A stretch of DNA of 64,000 nucleotides from Chloroflexia bacterium SDU3-3 (GCA_009268125.1 WBOU01000016.1:62001-126000); one strand, 5' to 3'; counted from the stretch's first letter, positions 53,104 to 61,086 are shown. Notes: generated by a model not told the origin, from the sequence alone. Translations and numbers: made by a program.

Positions 53104-54587
53104 AGATCGCTGGCCTCATCCGCCGCATCCTCCAGCTGATCGCGATCGCGGCGATCATACGCTGGGCGGTGATGCGCCTACGCCGCGTGCTGCTGCTGCC
53201 TACCGGCGACACCACCGAGCACATCCGAGCCGATCAGGTGGCCAGGATGCGGCGGATCGTGGTGAGCGACCTGCACATGGGCGCTGGCGACCGCGCCGAC
53301 GACTTTATCGACGACGATGAACTGGCCTCGTTCATTCACAATTATGTCGAGCGCGAAGAGCCGGTCGAGCTTATCCTCGCTGGCGACACCTTCGAGTTCC
53401 TGCAGGTGCGGCTGCCAGGCATCGGCGACTACGAGTTTTCGAGCCGGGCCGCCAACGCCCGCCTGAACGCCATCCTGACGGCGCACGCCCCGGCCATCGG
53501 CGCGCTGCGCAGCTTTGTGGCCCGCCCGGAAAACCAGCTCACGATCATGATCGGCAACCATGATTTTGAGCTACACTATGCGAGCGCCAAACACCTGCTG
53601 CGCGAGGCCCTGGGGCTGGCCGAGAACGACCAGCGCCTGCGCTTCTGCATCAGCTACGAGGGCTGCGGCGTCTATATCGAGCACGGCAACCAGTTCGACA
53701 GCTGGAACACCTTCGTGCACTTCGGCGGCATCACCCAGCCGTTCGAGATTGTGCGCGGCACCCGCGTAGTGAAGGATGTGATCAACCCACTGGAGAGCGA
53801 CCCGCTCGATGTGGCGACCCTGATCGACAACGTCAAGCCGACATCGGCGTTCCTATGGTACATGCTCTCGCTGCCACGTCTGCGCAACCCCGACGCACGC
53901 CGGTACGTCACCCGTGGCCTGCTGCGCATGTTTCGCACCGTGGCCATCCCCACCACCTACAGCCCCCACCCGGTGCTGATGGTGCGCGAGGAGCTGCTGG
54001 GCGCACCCGGCGAGACCCTGCACCGCGAGATGGCCATCCAGCAGCTGTACGAGCTGGAGCCAGATCTGCGGGCGGCAGCGGCGGCCAGCCACGGCGGGCA
54101 GGAGCCGGTGCTGCAGATCCGCCAGCGCGTGGCCCAGGGCGTCACCAAGCGGCTCACCAGAGCGCGCGGCCAGGCCCTAGATGACCTGCAGATCGAGGCC
54201 CAGCGCAACCTGCGCGAGGAGATCCGGGCCTTCAAAACCCAGACCCAGCGGGCCATGGCGCGGATCGCATCCGGCGACGAGCATGGCCACAACACGCTGT
54301 TTATCTGCGGCCATACCCACACCGCCGAGGTAGTGGCGCTCGGCGACAAAAAGACGTATATTAACACCGGCACATGGACCGAGGTAGTATGGAATATCGC
54401 CTCGGGGCTGTACGAGTCGCGGCGGTTCCCATTCCTCGAGATCACCTACCCCGATGGCAGCGACTCACCCGATGGGCGGCTGCTAGTCTGGTACGGTGCC
54501 GAGAGCGAGCCGCAAGAGTGGAATGATATCGAGGGTTCTGAGGGGGAGACCCCTATCACCATGCCTACTAAGGAGGACACCCAATGA
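53100..54587 (+). CDS. Calcineurin-like metallophosphoesterase
   Basis: A 495-aa protein with an N-terminal hydrophobic segment (about 6-26, RRILQLIAIAAIIRWAVMRL) and a two-metal phosphoesterase domain: VVSDLHMGAGDRADDF, LILAGDTFEFL, MIGNHDFEL and FICGHTHTAEVV, giving the D-x-H, GD, GNHD and GHTH ligands. Large insertions lie between the third and fourth motifs (about 190-395). After the last motif comes YINTGTWTEVVWNIASG, common in this membrane-associated branch. Substrate unknown; UDP-diacylglucosamine or phospholipid-type roles are known only for other branches. GTG start overlaps trpF, and its stop overlaps the start of the next gene. Confidence 0.85.
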   Translation: MKIAGLIRRILQLIAIAAIIRWAVMRLRRVLLLPTGDTTEHIRADQVARMRRIVVSDLHMGAGDRADDFIDDDELASFIHNYVEREEPVELILAGDTFEFLQVRLPGIGDYEFSSRAANARLNAILTAHAPAIGALRSFVARPENQLTIMIGNHDFELHYASAKHLLREALGLAENDQRLRFCISYEGCGVYIEHGNQFDSWNTFVHFGGITQPFEIVRGTRVVKDVINPLESDPLDVATLIDNVKPTSAFLWYMLSLPRLRNPDARRYVTRGLLRMFRTVAIPTTYSPHPVLMVREELLGAPGETLHREMAIQQLYELEPDLRAAAAASHGGQEPVLQIRQRVAQGVTKRLTRARGQALDDLQIEAQRNLREEIRAFKTQTQRAMARIASGDEHGHNTLFICGHTHTAEVVALGDKKTYINTGTWTEVVWNIASGLYESRRFPFLEITYPDGSDSPDGRLLVWYGAESEPQEWNDIEGSEGETPITMPTKEDTQ

Positions 54588-54925
54588 AATGGTTCTGGCG
54601 CATTCTGGGCCTCGCCGCCCTCACCGGCTTCGCATTCGTGGTGGTGCGTGCGATCAAGCAGTATCGCGAGGATAGCGTGTTCGACCTGGCCCCCGCTGGC
54701 GCAACCTCGGGCGGCTACGGCAGCTCGCGCAGCATCAGCCCCGAGCTGCTGGCCATCCTGGCCGACCCGGGCGACAAAGGCCCGGTGGAGCTGGTGAGCG
54801 ACAACGGCAAAGAGTGGCTGGTCAACCGCCGCAACGGGTTCCGCTACCCCGTCGAGGATGGGATCCCGATCATGCTGCTGGAAGAGGGCGAGAAGAACAA
54901 GGACGAGAGCCTGATCGCCCACTAG
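54584..54925 (+). CDS. Membrane-anchored Trm112-like domain protein without zinc cysteines
   Basis: A 113-aa protein: an N-terminal membrane helix (about 5-25, RILGLAALTGFAFVVVRAIK), a Gly/Ser linker, then residues about 50-104 (SPELLAILADPGDKGPVELV, WLVNRRNGFRYPVEDGIPIM). This matches the YcaR/Trm112 pattern L-L-x-I-L-x-C-P-x-C-K-G ... Y-P-I-x-D-G-I-P-x-M, but both Cys of the first CxxC and the second pair are replaced (DPGDKG, NRRNG). So the zinc site is lost and a structural or partner-binding role is likely. ATGA overlap with the phosphoesterase gene suggests the two proteins act together at the membrane. Confidence 0.75.
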   Translation: MKWFWRILGLAALTGFAFVVVRAIKQYREDSVFDLAPAGATSGGYGSSRSISPELLAILADPGDKGPVELVSDNGKEWLVNRRNGFRYPVEDGIPIMLLEEGEKNKDESLIAH

Positions 54926-54939
54926 ACGATGCCTGGGAC

Positions 54940-54979
54940 AGAAGCCGGAGACCGCACACGCGATTTCCGGCTTCTCTTT
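54940..54979 (+). terminator. Terminator of the trpF-phosphoesterase operon
   Basis: A 10-bp stem AGAAGCCGGA / TCCGGCTTCT with a 16-nt loop, followed by CTTTG, 15 bases after the stop. Confidence 0.7.
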
Positions 54980-55043
54980 GCGCTGAGACGCGGCGCTTTG
55001 GGGCTTCGGGAAGCACGCCGAACGCCCCGCAGAGAACGGCACT

Positions 55044-55334
55044 ATGGTCAATGAATATACCTACCGCACGATCGATATCGAGCGGAGAGGCGTTGGTAGG
55101 CGCTACACTTGGCTGCCGGTTGACTCGCTCGACCGCGGCTCGTTTACGATCGACTGCACGGGCGCGTATGTCCGCCCGGCCATGTACGACATCCGGCCCG
55201 GCGATATCGTGCGCTGGCGCGAGGGCGCGGTGCTGGTCGAGGGCGTGATCAGCCATGTGGATGTCGGCAGCGAGCGCTTCTCTGCCACGATCGAGCAGGC
55301 GCACCCACTCCCCCCCGAGACGTTCTGCCCCTAA
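55044..55334 (+). CDS. Hypothetical protein (96 aa)
   Basis: A small, unrecognised protein. It has an N-terminal basic part (YRTIDIERRGVGRRYTWLPV) and a compact beta-rich C-terminal half (MYDIRPGDIVRWREGAVLVE, GVISHVDVGSERFSATIEQA) that looks like a small barrel. No signal peptide or membrane segment. The ribosome site before the ATG is weak, and overlapping frames are open in this GC-rich region. I keep it because its composition is protein-like and it fills the gap between a terminator and a convergent gene. Confidence 0.5.
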   Translation: MVNEYTYRTIDIERRGVGRRYTWLPVDSLDRGSFTIDCTGAYVRPAMYDIRPGDIVRWREGAVLVEGVISHVDVGSERFSATIEQAHPLPPETFCP

Positions 55335-55343
55335 CGATCTTCG

Positions 55344-55781
55344 CTACTGCTCCTGTGTCACCTGGCGCAGCTGGGCCAGCTGGTTGGCCGCCTCGCCGCC
55401 CCAGGGCGAGCCTGGCTCCAGCGCCAAGAAACGCTCAAGGTCGGCGGCGGCCTGCTGTGGGTCGCCGTGAAACCGCCGCACCAGCCCGCGCTGCAGGTAG
55501 GCCTCGCCCCACTCGGGCGCGCAGGCCACTGCCCGATCCAGATCCTCCAGCCCCACCGCCACCTCGCCCAGCTCGCGGCAGAGCAGCACGCCCCGCCGCA
55601 GGTAGGCCGCCGCAAAGCTGGGCCGCAGCCCCAGTGCGCGGCCAAACGAGCCGCGCGCCAGCCCGAAGAAGCCGCGCTCGTGTGTGAACAGCCCCCACTG
55701 GGTCATGCTCAGCCCCCACGCGTAGAAGAAGTAGGATGCCCAGCGCCGCCAGAGCGGCAGCTGCGGTTCGGGGTTCGCCAT
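55344..55781 (-). CDS. TPR-repeat protein
   Basis: A 145-aa protein with a short hydrophobic/aromatic N-terminal region (LWRRWASYFFYAWGLSMTQW) and about three tetratricopeptide repeats (AAYLRRGVLLCRELGEVAVG, EAYLQRGLVRRFHGDPQQAA, ANQLAQLRQ). TPRs form helical scaffolds for protein contacts; no partner is evident. AAAGGAACAACCC supports the ATG at 55781. Its 3' end faces the 96-aa hypothetical gene. Confidence 0.8.
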   Translation of the reverse strand: MANPEPQLPLWRRWASYFFYAWGLSMTQWGLFTHERGFFGLARGSFGRALGLRPSFAAAYLRRGVLLCRELGEVAVGLEDLDRAVACAPEWGEAYLQRGLVRRFHGDPQQAAADLERFLALEPGSPWGGEAANQLAQLRQVTQEQ

Positions 55782-55893
55782 GGGTTGTTCCTTTCTTGGG
55801 CGGGACGCGCCCATGCAGTGCGGAAGGGAGCGCCACGCTCTCTAGTATAATCCTCTGCGGCAAGCCCATTTCTTGTGGAGAGGAACGCTCACA

Positions 55894-56361
55894 ATGACAC
55901 ACCCAGCCCTTCCCAGCCTGCACATCCGTCCCGCCGCTCCCAGCGATGCAACGGCGCTGCGCGGCCTGCTCCAGTCTGTCGATCTGCTCACCGACGATCT
56001 GATCACCCCGCGATCGCACTACTGGCTGGCCGAGGACGGCGGGGGCCAGCTCTACGGCTCGGCAGGGATCGAGTGCGGCGCGCGGGCGGCGATCATGCGC
56101 AGCGTGGCGGTGGCCCCAGGCCAGCGCGGCGGCAGCCTGGGCGCGCGGCTGGCGGGCTACGCCATCGGCTTCGCGCGGCGGCTGGGCTACCCCGCGCTCT
56201 ACTGCTTCAGCACCCGCGCGGGGGCCTACTGGCAGCGTATGGGCTTTGTGGGCGTGCCCATCGCCGAGCTGGCCATCGCCCTGGCCGATGTGCCCCAGGT
56301 GCGGCGCTTCCAGGCGATTGGCAAGCTGCAGCAAGAGACGGCGTGGCGGCTCGATCTGTGA
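55894..56361 (+). CDS. GNAT-family N-acetyltransferase
   Basis: A 155-aa acetyltransferase. It begins LHIRPAAPSDATALRGLLQS; the acetyl-CoA site is SVAVAPGQRGGSLGARLAGY (the R/Q-x-x-G-x-G/A-type motif A is slightly altered to QRGGSLG), and a later strand-helix is PALYCFSTRAGAYWQRMGFV. The short form with an early acidic loop (LLTDDLITPR) resembles ArsN2-type enzymes linked to arsenic resistance, but no ars genes are near, so the substrate is open. GAGAGG precedes the ATG at 55894, preferred to an ATG seven codons upstream. Confidence 0.85.
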   Translation: MTHPALPSLHIRPAAPSDATALRGLLQSVDLLTDDLITPRSHYWLAEDGGGQLYGSAGIECGARAAIMRSVAVAPGQRGGSLGARLAGYAIGFARRLGYPALYCFSTRAGAYWQRMGFVGVPIAELAIALADVPQVRRFQAIGKLQQETAWRLDL

Positions 56362-56382
56362 GGATCCGAAGAAAGAAACCAG

Positions 56383-56408
56383 TTCACCCCGAAGACGCGA
56401 AGGCGAGG
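56383..56408 (+). repeat. Dispersed intergenic repeat, copy 2
   Basis: TTCACCCCGAAGACGCGAAG and GCGAGG directly after, in forward orientation. Confidence 0.65.
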
Positions 56409-56530
56409 CTGATATTTTGACCTTATATACGAACTTCTGAACCCCAGGCCGGATGCGTTAATCTCATGCTGGAAACCTGAACCCCAGCACATTTGACGCA
56501 GGCCTCACAATCATAATGCACCATTCCGGC

Positions 56531-56600
56531 CTTCGCGCCTTCGCGATTTGATGATGAACTGGCCGATTTGTTGCTTGGTATCTTGGATTCTTGGTGGTAC
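56531..56600 (-). repeat. Dispersed intergenic repeat, copy 3
   Basis: Reverse strand: TACCACCAAGAATCCAAGAT and ACCAAG, then after a 28-bp interval CGCGAAGGCGCGAAGG. Opposite in orientation to copy 2. Confidence 0.7.
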
Positions 56601-56650
56601 ACAGCTGCTGCCGATCGGGCATGCATAGACCCTGGCTTAAAGATTCATGC

Positions 56651-56679
56651 TTGATCTATACGAACGCATGTGCTATACT
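56651..56679 (+). promoter_or_regulatory. Promoter of the 54-aa protein gene
   Basis: TTGATC (56651-56656), 17-bp spacer, TATACT (56674-56679) preceded by TGC; about 47 bases before the ATG. Confidence 0.7.
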
Positions 56680-56725
56680 ATCTTTCCAGAGTTGGCACAC
56701 GGTTGCTACACAGAGGGAAGAGCAT

Positions 56726-56890
56726 ATGTATACCAAACGAATAGTTTATGACCGTGAGACCCACGACTACGCGATGTACTTGGACGACGAGCTTATCGGC
56801 TTCGCCCGCAGCTACCACGAGGCCGAGACCATCCTCGACCAGCTGGTGTTCGAACTGCTCAGCAAGCAGCGCTTCCGCGATGCCGCGTAG
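56726..56890 (+). CDS. Small conserved-looking protein (54 aa)
   Basis: The protein reads MYTKRIVYDRETHDYAMYLD, ELIGFARSYHEAETILDQLV and ends LLSKQRFRDAA. It has the look of a small beta-hairpin plus helix. GAGGGAAGAGCAT precedes the ATG, a good promoter lies upstream and a terminator 23 bases after the stop, so it is a complete stand-alone gene. I do not recognise a function; the form (Y-D-R-E-T-x-D-Y-x-x-Y-L-D) is reminiscent of small proteins in mobile or plasmid-like regions, which is only an impression. Confidence 0.7.
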   Translation: MYTKRIVYDRETHDYAMYLDDELIGFARSYHEAETILDQLVFELLSKQRFRDAA

Positions 56891-56912
56891 TCTACCGACA
56901 ACCTGCCGATAG

Positions 56913-56948
56913 AAAAGCGCGCGAGCGACACCGCCCACGCGCTTTTTT
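56913..56948. terminator. Terminator of the 54-aa gene
   Basis: A 9-bp stem AAAAGCGCG / CGCGCTTTT with further T. It can serve the convergent Sua5 gene too. Confidence 0.8.
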
Positions 56949-56969
56949 CATGCTCGAACGCTACCCGCG

Positions 56970-58031
56970 CTAGCCCACCTCGATCACGTGGCCCTCGGTG
57001 GCGCGCAGCAGCCGATCCCAGATCGCCAGCCCCAGCCCGCCCTGCTCGAACGAGCGCACCACCATCACATCCACCGTGCTCTCCAAGGCCCGCAGCCCGG
57101 CGAACAGCCGCGCGCCCACCTCGGCCAGGTTCGCGCACGAGCCGAGCGAGGCCACCAGCGCGCCCGCCTCGCGAAACAGCGCGGCATCCTCATCGCCCAC
57201 CAGCGCGCCCACGCGCTGCCCCTGGGCTAGGCGCGCGCGCACCTCGGCCAGCATGCTCGCCAGGGCCGCCGCGCGCGGGCCACGGTAGAGCAGCACCGGG
57301 GCATCGGGCGCGTAGTGCTTGAGCATCTGGCCGGGCGCGGCAGCGGCGTGGTCCTCGGCCACATAGCGCGGCTGGTAGAGCAGGTCGGGCAGCGCCGCGC
57401 GCAGATCCTCGATCGGGATGCCGCCGGGGCGCAGCAGCTCGGGGCGCGGGCCGAGCAGGCTCACCACCGTGGACTCCAGGCCGATCCGCGTGGGGCCGCC
57501 ATCCAGCACCATAGGGATGCGCCCCGCCAGATCGTGCATCACATGGGCGGCGGTGGTGGGGCTGGGGCGGGTGAACAGGTTGGCGCTGGGCGCGGCCACC
57601 GGCAGCCCAGCGGCCCGCAGCAGCGCCAGCGCCACGGGGTGGTCGGGCATGCGCACCGCCACGCTGTCCATGCCCGCCGAGACATTGGGCGGGATGCGCT
57701 GGCCGCGCGGCATCACCAGGGTCAGCGGGCCGGGCCAGTAGCGCCGCACCAGGGCCAGCGCGCCCTGCGGCACCGCGCGCACAATCGCCTCAAGCTGGTC
57801 GAGCGCGTGGATGTGCACGATCAGCGGGTCGGATGTGGGGCGGCGCTTGGCCGCGAAGATCCGGGCCACCGCCTCGGGGTCGAAGGCGTTCGCGCCCAGG
57901 CCGTAGACCGTCTCGGTCGGGAAGGCCACCAGCTCGCCGCGCCGCAGCACATCGGCGGCCAGCGCCACGCGCTCCGGCGCGGGACCGAGCGGGTCGACCG
58001 CCAGCAGTTGGGTTTCGTAGGATATTGTCAT
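56970..58031 (-). CDS. L-threonylcarbamoyladenylate synthase, Sua5 type
   Basis: A 353-aa enzyme forming threonylcarbamoyl-AMP from threonine, bicarbonate and ATP for the t6A37 modification of tRNA. The YrdC domain (about 20-215) shows LVAFPTETVYGLGANAFDPE, FAAKRRPTSDPLIVHIHALD, WPGPLTLVMPRG, VAVRMPDHP, APSANLFTRPSPTTAAHVMH and GLESTVVSLLG. The Sua5 C-terminal Rossmann-like domain (about 250-350) follows the linker with APGQMLKHYAPDAPVLLYRG. The ATG at 58031 lies 23 bases after the stop of the membrane-protein gene; a longer upstream frame runs through that gene and is not used. Confidence 0.93.
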   Translation of the reverse strand: MTISYETQLLAVDPLGPAPERVALAADVLRRGELVAFPTETVYGLGANAFDPEAVARIFAAKRRPTSDPLIVHIHALDQLEAIVRAVPQGALALVRRYWPGPLTLVMPRGQRIPPNVSAGMDSVAVRMPDHPVALALLRAAGLPVAAPSANLFTRPSPTTAAHVMHDLAGRIPMVLDGGPTRIGLESTVVSLLGPRPELLRPGGIPIEDLRAALPDLLYQPRYVAEDHAAAAPGQMLKHYAPDAPVLLYRGPRAAALASMLAEVRARLAQGQRVGALVGDEDAALFREAGALVASLGSCANLAEVGARLFAGLRALESTVDVMVVRSFEQGGLGLAIWDRLLRATEGHVIEVG

Positions 58032-58054
58032 TGGGAAGAAGTCAGGCCGACGCC

Positions 58055-58912
58055 CTAGCGGAAAGTCACCACCACCACGCCAGCGAACATGATCGTGCCG
58101 ATAGCGGCGTACTCCACCATCACCTGCCGTGTCAGCGACTGCTGAAGGTGGTGCTGCAGCAGCCCGCACACGATATAGAAGATAACCAGCAGCATAGCGC
58201 CGCCCAGCAAAAATGGCGCGGCCCAGTAGTTGAGCGCCCACAGCGACTCGCCCAGCACCACGCCCACCGTCAGCGCCAGCAGGAAATGGCCCGCGCGCGG
58301 TGCCGACCACTGCAGCAGGGCGTACGAGAGCATCGCCGCCGCGCCACCCACCAGCGCGCCCGAGTAGAGCCAGCGCAGTCGCGCGTAGTAGATCGCGCAG
58401 AAGCAGGCGTAGCCCAGAGTGTAGACGATCACCTGCAGGGCCAGCTGGGCGCGCGTGCGGTTCTCGACCACGCGGTCGAGCGCGTAGTGCTGCGCCACCA
58501 GCGAGCCAAACACCAGCACGCCCACCGCGCTAAGCGCCAGGATAAAGGCCAGCGTCTGCAGCGACTCGCTGAATAGGCGAAAAAACGCAAACGAGGCCAC
58601 GATCGACATCGACGGCAAGATCCAGAACGCCGGGGCCACCTCCAGCGCCAGCCGCCCGAGCCGCAGCGTCGGCAGCTTGCGCGACTGCATCGCCGGGTGC
58701 GAGCGGATGAAAACATCCGCACCCGTGCTGGTGATCAGCACCAGCGCCGCGATCAGCAGCCACGAGACGGTGATGACCGGAAAGTCGCCGCCGAGCCACA
58801 CGCGGAAGATGGCCGGGTTGACGTCGATCGCAAATATTACCGCCATGCCGAGCACCACCAGGATGACGAGCGAGACGATGCGGTCATAGCGGGGGGTAGG
58901 CGATGGAACCAT
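58055..58912 (-). CDS. Multi-spanning membrane protein, function unknown
   Basis: A 285-aa protein with about eight hydrophobic segments (VSLVILVVLGMAVIFAIDV, VSWLLIAALVLITSTGADVF, LQTLAFILALSAVGVLVFGS, AGHFLLALTVGVVLGESLWA, LGGAMLLVIFYIVCGLLQHH and others). No recognised catalytic motif; similar-looking proteins occur in Chloroflexota genomes as far as I recall. GAGGAGACCA before the ATG at 58912 supports this start over one six codons upstream. Probably transcribed with the Sua5 gene. Confidence 0.75.
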   Translation of the reverse strand: MVPSPTPRYDRIVSLVILVVLGMAVIFAIDVNPAIFRVWLGGDFPVITVSWLLIAALVLITSTGADVFIRSHPAMQSRKLPTLRLGRLALEVAPAFWILPSMSIVASFAFFRLFSESLQTLAFILALSAVGVLVFGSLVAQHYALDRVVENRTRAQLALQVIVYTLGYACFCAIYYARLRWLYSGALVGGAAAMLSYALLQWSAPRAGHFLLALTVGVVLGESLWALNYWAAPFLLGGAMLLVIFYIVCGLLQHHLQQSLTRQVMVEYAAIGTIMFAGVVVVTFR

Positions 58913-59010
58913 TGGTCTCCTCAGTTGCATTGGTATCAGCAGACGATTCTAGCCCGCTTTAGGCATGGTGTCAAACCACCGCACATCGCACCAACACAAA
59001 GAGAATGGAT

Positions 59011-59080
59011 ACCACGAAGGCGCGAAGACACGAAGGCAGTACGAAGCGCATTTCCCACCAAGACGCCAAGGCTCCAAGGG
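59011..59080 (+). repeat. Dispersed intergenic repeat, copy 4
   Basis: The most complete copy: ACCACGAAGGCGCGAAGACA, CGAAGGCAGTACGAAG, then CCACCAAGACGCCAAGGCTC and CAAGGG. Confidence 0.8.
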
Positions 59081-59193
59081 AGCAAAAAACGCGAGAGAAG
59101 GCGAGCAGCCACCCCGCCACACCCGTGCGGCGACGGTGCCGATAGCGTCTTGATGGCCATATGTACGAGCACCAGCCGCCCACACCAGAAAAA

Positions 59194-59220
59194 CTTCGCG
59201 CCTTGGAGTCTTCGTGGTTA
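59194..59220 (-). repeat. Dispersed intergenic repeat, copy 5
   Basis: Reverse strand: AACCACGAAGACTCCAAGGC and GCGAAG; opposite orientation to copy 4. Confidence 0.7.
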
Positions 59221-59373
59221 AAAATCCGCCAAATGGCCAGAAAAAGATCCTGCCGCAGACCCAGCGAAAGGCCAGTAGCATACAAAAAAGAAGTGGTACA
59301 ATTTCAGCCAACCCAAGCAATCTGCGCGCAGCCCGCCCGGCCAGCGCGCCCACAGAAAGCGATAGCGACACCC

Positions 59374-60090
59374 ATGGCACAGACACCACTGCGCATTCTC
59401 TGCATCTACGCCCACCCCGACGACTTCGAGTTCATGGTCGGCGGCAGCGTGGCCCGCTGGGCCGACGAGGGGGCCGAGGTGACCTACTGCGTGATCACCG
59501 ACGGTGCGGCGGGCAGCAACACCCCTGGCGAGGATCTGCGCCAGCTGGTGAAGACCCGCGAGGCCGAAGAGCGCGCCGCCGCCGCCATCCTGGGCGTGAA
59601 GGATGTGATCTTCCTGGGCTACGCCGACGGCATGCTGGAGCCAAGCCTGCAGCTGCGCCGCGAGCTAACCAAGATCATCCGCCAGCTGCGCCCCGACCGC
59701 GTGGTCTGCGGCGATCCGGCGGCGATCTTCTACGGCGACGGCTACATCAACCACCCCGACCACCGCGCCGCTGGCGAGGCCGCGCTCTACGCGGTGTTCC
59801 CCAGCGCCGTCAGCCGCCCGATCTTCCCCGAGCTGCTAGCCGAGGGCTACGAGCCGCACCAGGTGCGCGATGTCTACATCTCGGGGGCGCTCCAGCCCAA
59901 CGCCTATCTGGACATCACCAGCACCATCGACCGCAAGGCCGAGGCCGTGCAGGCCCACCGCTCGCAGGTTGGCCCCGAGGTGGCCGAGTGGGTGCGCCAG
60001 GGCGCGCAGGAGACCGGCAAGGCCGCCGAGATGGCCTACGCCGAGTCGTTCCGCGTGATGACCCTGGTGCGCGAGCAGGCCGCCGAGTGA
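59374..60090 (+). CDS. LmbE/PIG-L-family zinc deacetylase
   Basis: A 238-aa enzyme expected to remove N-acetyl groups from GlcNAc-type or related substrates. Zinc ligands: His and Asp in IYAHPDDFEFMVGG and the His in NHPDHRAAGE; the ITDGAAGSNTPGEDLRQLV loop and VIFLGYADGML are also family features. The usual AHPDDE reads AHPDDFE here. The frame continues 71 codons upstream through repeat sequence; the ATG at 59374, where similarity begins, is used. The GTG of the next gene overlaps its stop. An MshA-like glycosyltransferase lies nearby on the other strand, so a thiol-glycoside pathway is conceivable but unproven. Confidence 0.87.
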   Translation: MAQTPLRILCIYAHPDDFEFMVGGSVARWADEGAEVTYCVITDGAAGSNTPGEDLRQLVKTREAEERAAAAILGVKDVIFLGYADGMLEPSLQLRRELTKIIRQLRPDRVVCGDPAAIFYGDGYINHPDHRAAGEAALYAVFPSAVSRPIFPELLAEGYEPHQVRDVYISGALQPNAYLDITSTIDRKAEAVQAHRSQVGPEVAEWVRQGAQETGKAAEMAYAESFRVMTLVREQAAE

Positions 60091-61007
60091 CGGCGGGCGA
60101 CGGCCCCACGCGCCACGTGGTGGGCGCGGGCGACGCTGGCCAGCCCGTGGGCGAGCTGGCGGCGCGGCTGCTGGGCGACCCGGCCCGCGCCGCCGTGGTG
60201 CAGGCCCACGGCGGCCTGTGGCTGGGCCGCGAGCGCGTGCTGGATGCGGCCCGCCCCGCCCCCGAGGGCGAGCTGCTCACCATCAGCCAGCCGCCCGATG
60301 GACGCTACGCCCAGGCGGCGATCACGCCCGAGCAGGTGCTGTACGAGGACGCCGACCTGATCGTAATCGATAAGCCCGCCGGGGCCTATGTGGAGGCCAC
60401 GCCGTGGGATGTGGGCGGGCACCTGCTGGCCGCCGTAGGCCAGCTGCTGGCCCGGCGCGATGGCGCAGCACCGCCGCTGCACCTAGCCCACCGGCTCGAC
60501 CGCGACACCAGCGGCGCGCTGGTGTTCTCGAAAAACCCCGAGGTAAACCCGCGCCTGCAGGCCACCTTCGCCCACGGCGAGGCCCACAAGCAGTACCTCT
60601 GCCGCTGCCAGGGCGCGCCCGCCCAGGATGCCTACGACCTCTCCACCGGCCACGGGCGCGGCGCGAAGGGCCGCTTCCGTGTCTACCCCGCCGAGGAGGT
60701 GGGCCGCGAGCTGCCGCAGGGCGGCGGCACCGTGAAGGCCATGCGCACCCGCCTGGAGGTGCTGCGCCGCGATGGCGACAGCGCGCTGGTGCGGGCCTTG
60801 CCCGCCACTGGCCGCACCCACCAGATCCGCCTGCACATGGCCCACGCGGGCCACCCGCTGCTGGGCGACACCAAGTACGGCGGCCCGGCGGCCTGGCGCG
60901 ACCAGCCGCTGCCCTACCACCTGCTGCACGCCGAGCTGCTGCGCATGCCACACCCGCGCACCGGCCAGCCCTTGGAGATCGCCGCCGCGCCTGTGTGGTG
61001 GGGCTAG
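60087..61007 (+). CDS. RluA-family pseudouridine synthase
   Basis: A 306-aa RNA-modifying enzyme. An S4-like N-terminal part (about 1-75) is followed by the catalytic domain: VLYEDADLIVIDKPAGAYVE, the catalytic Asp in AHRLDRDTSGALVFSKN, KQYLCRCQG and ALPATGRTHQIRLHMAHAGH with PLLGDTKYGG. rRNA or tRNA target positions cannot be told. GTG start at 60087 overlaps the LmbE stop (GTGA); the open frame reaches far upstream through the LmbE gene, which is not coding in this frame. Confidence 0.9.
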   Translation: MTAGDGPTRHVVGAGDAGQPVGELAARLLGDPARAAVVQAHGGLWLGRERVLDAARPAPEGELLTISQPPDGRYAQAAITPEQVLYEDADLIVIDKPAGAYVEATPWDVGGHLLAAVGQLLARRDGAAPPLHLAHRLDRDTSGALVFSKNPEVNPRLQATFAHGEAHKQYLCRCQGAPAQDAYDLSTGHGRGAKGRFRVYPAEEVGRELPQGGGTVKAMRTRLEVLRRDGDSALVRALPATGRTHQIRLHMAHAGHPLLGDTKYGGPAAWRDQPLPYHLLHAELLRMPHPRTGQPLEIAAAPVWWG

Positions 61008-61021
61008 CTCAAGGCGCACCG

Positions 61022-61052
61022 TTTACCACCAAGGATCCAAGACACCAAGGGG
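61022..61052 (+). repeat. Dispersed intergenic repeat, copy 6
   Basis: TTTACCACCAAGGATCCAAG followed by ACACCAAGGGG, directly after the pseudouridine synthase gene. Confidence 0.7.
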
Positions 61053-61059
61053 ACACAAA

Positions 61060-61086
61060 AGGCCGAGATCTACCCGATCTCGGCCT
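61060..61086 (-). terminator. Terminator of the MshA-like gene
   Basis: An 11-bp stem AGGCCGAGATC / GATCTCGGCCT with a 5-nt loop; on the reverse strand TTTTGTGT follows. It can also stop forward transcription. Confidence 0.8.

Larger units (their letters stand above)
56362..56725. other. Intergenic region with two inverted repeat copies and a promoter
   Basis: A 364-bp gap. Copies of the dispersed repeat lie at 56383-56408 (forward) and 56531-56600 (reverse), and GGCCGGA / TCCGGCC arms flank the part between them. The right end carries the promoter of the 54-aa gene. Confidence 0.6.
58913..59373. other. Intergenic region with two repeat copies
   Basis: A 461-bp divergent region. Dispersed repeats lie at 59011-59080 (forward) and 59194-59220 (reverse). 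A TGGTACAAT at 59294-59302 may be the -10 of the LmbE gene. Several open frames cross the repeats but are not convincing genes. Confidence 0.55.

Noticed and set aside
58949-59389. Reverse-strand frames of about 100-146 codons upstream of the LmbE gene
   Set aside because: They run through dispersed repeat copies and start without ribosome sites.
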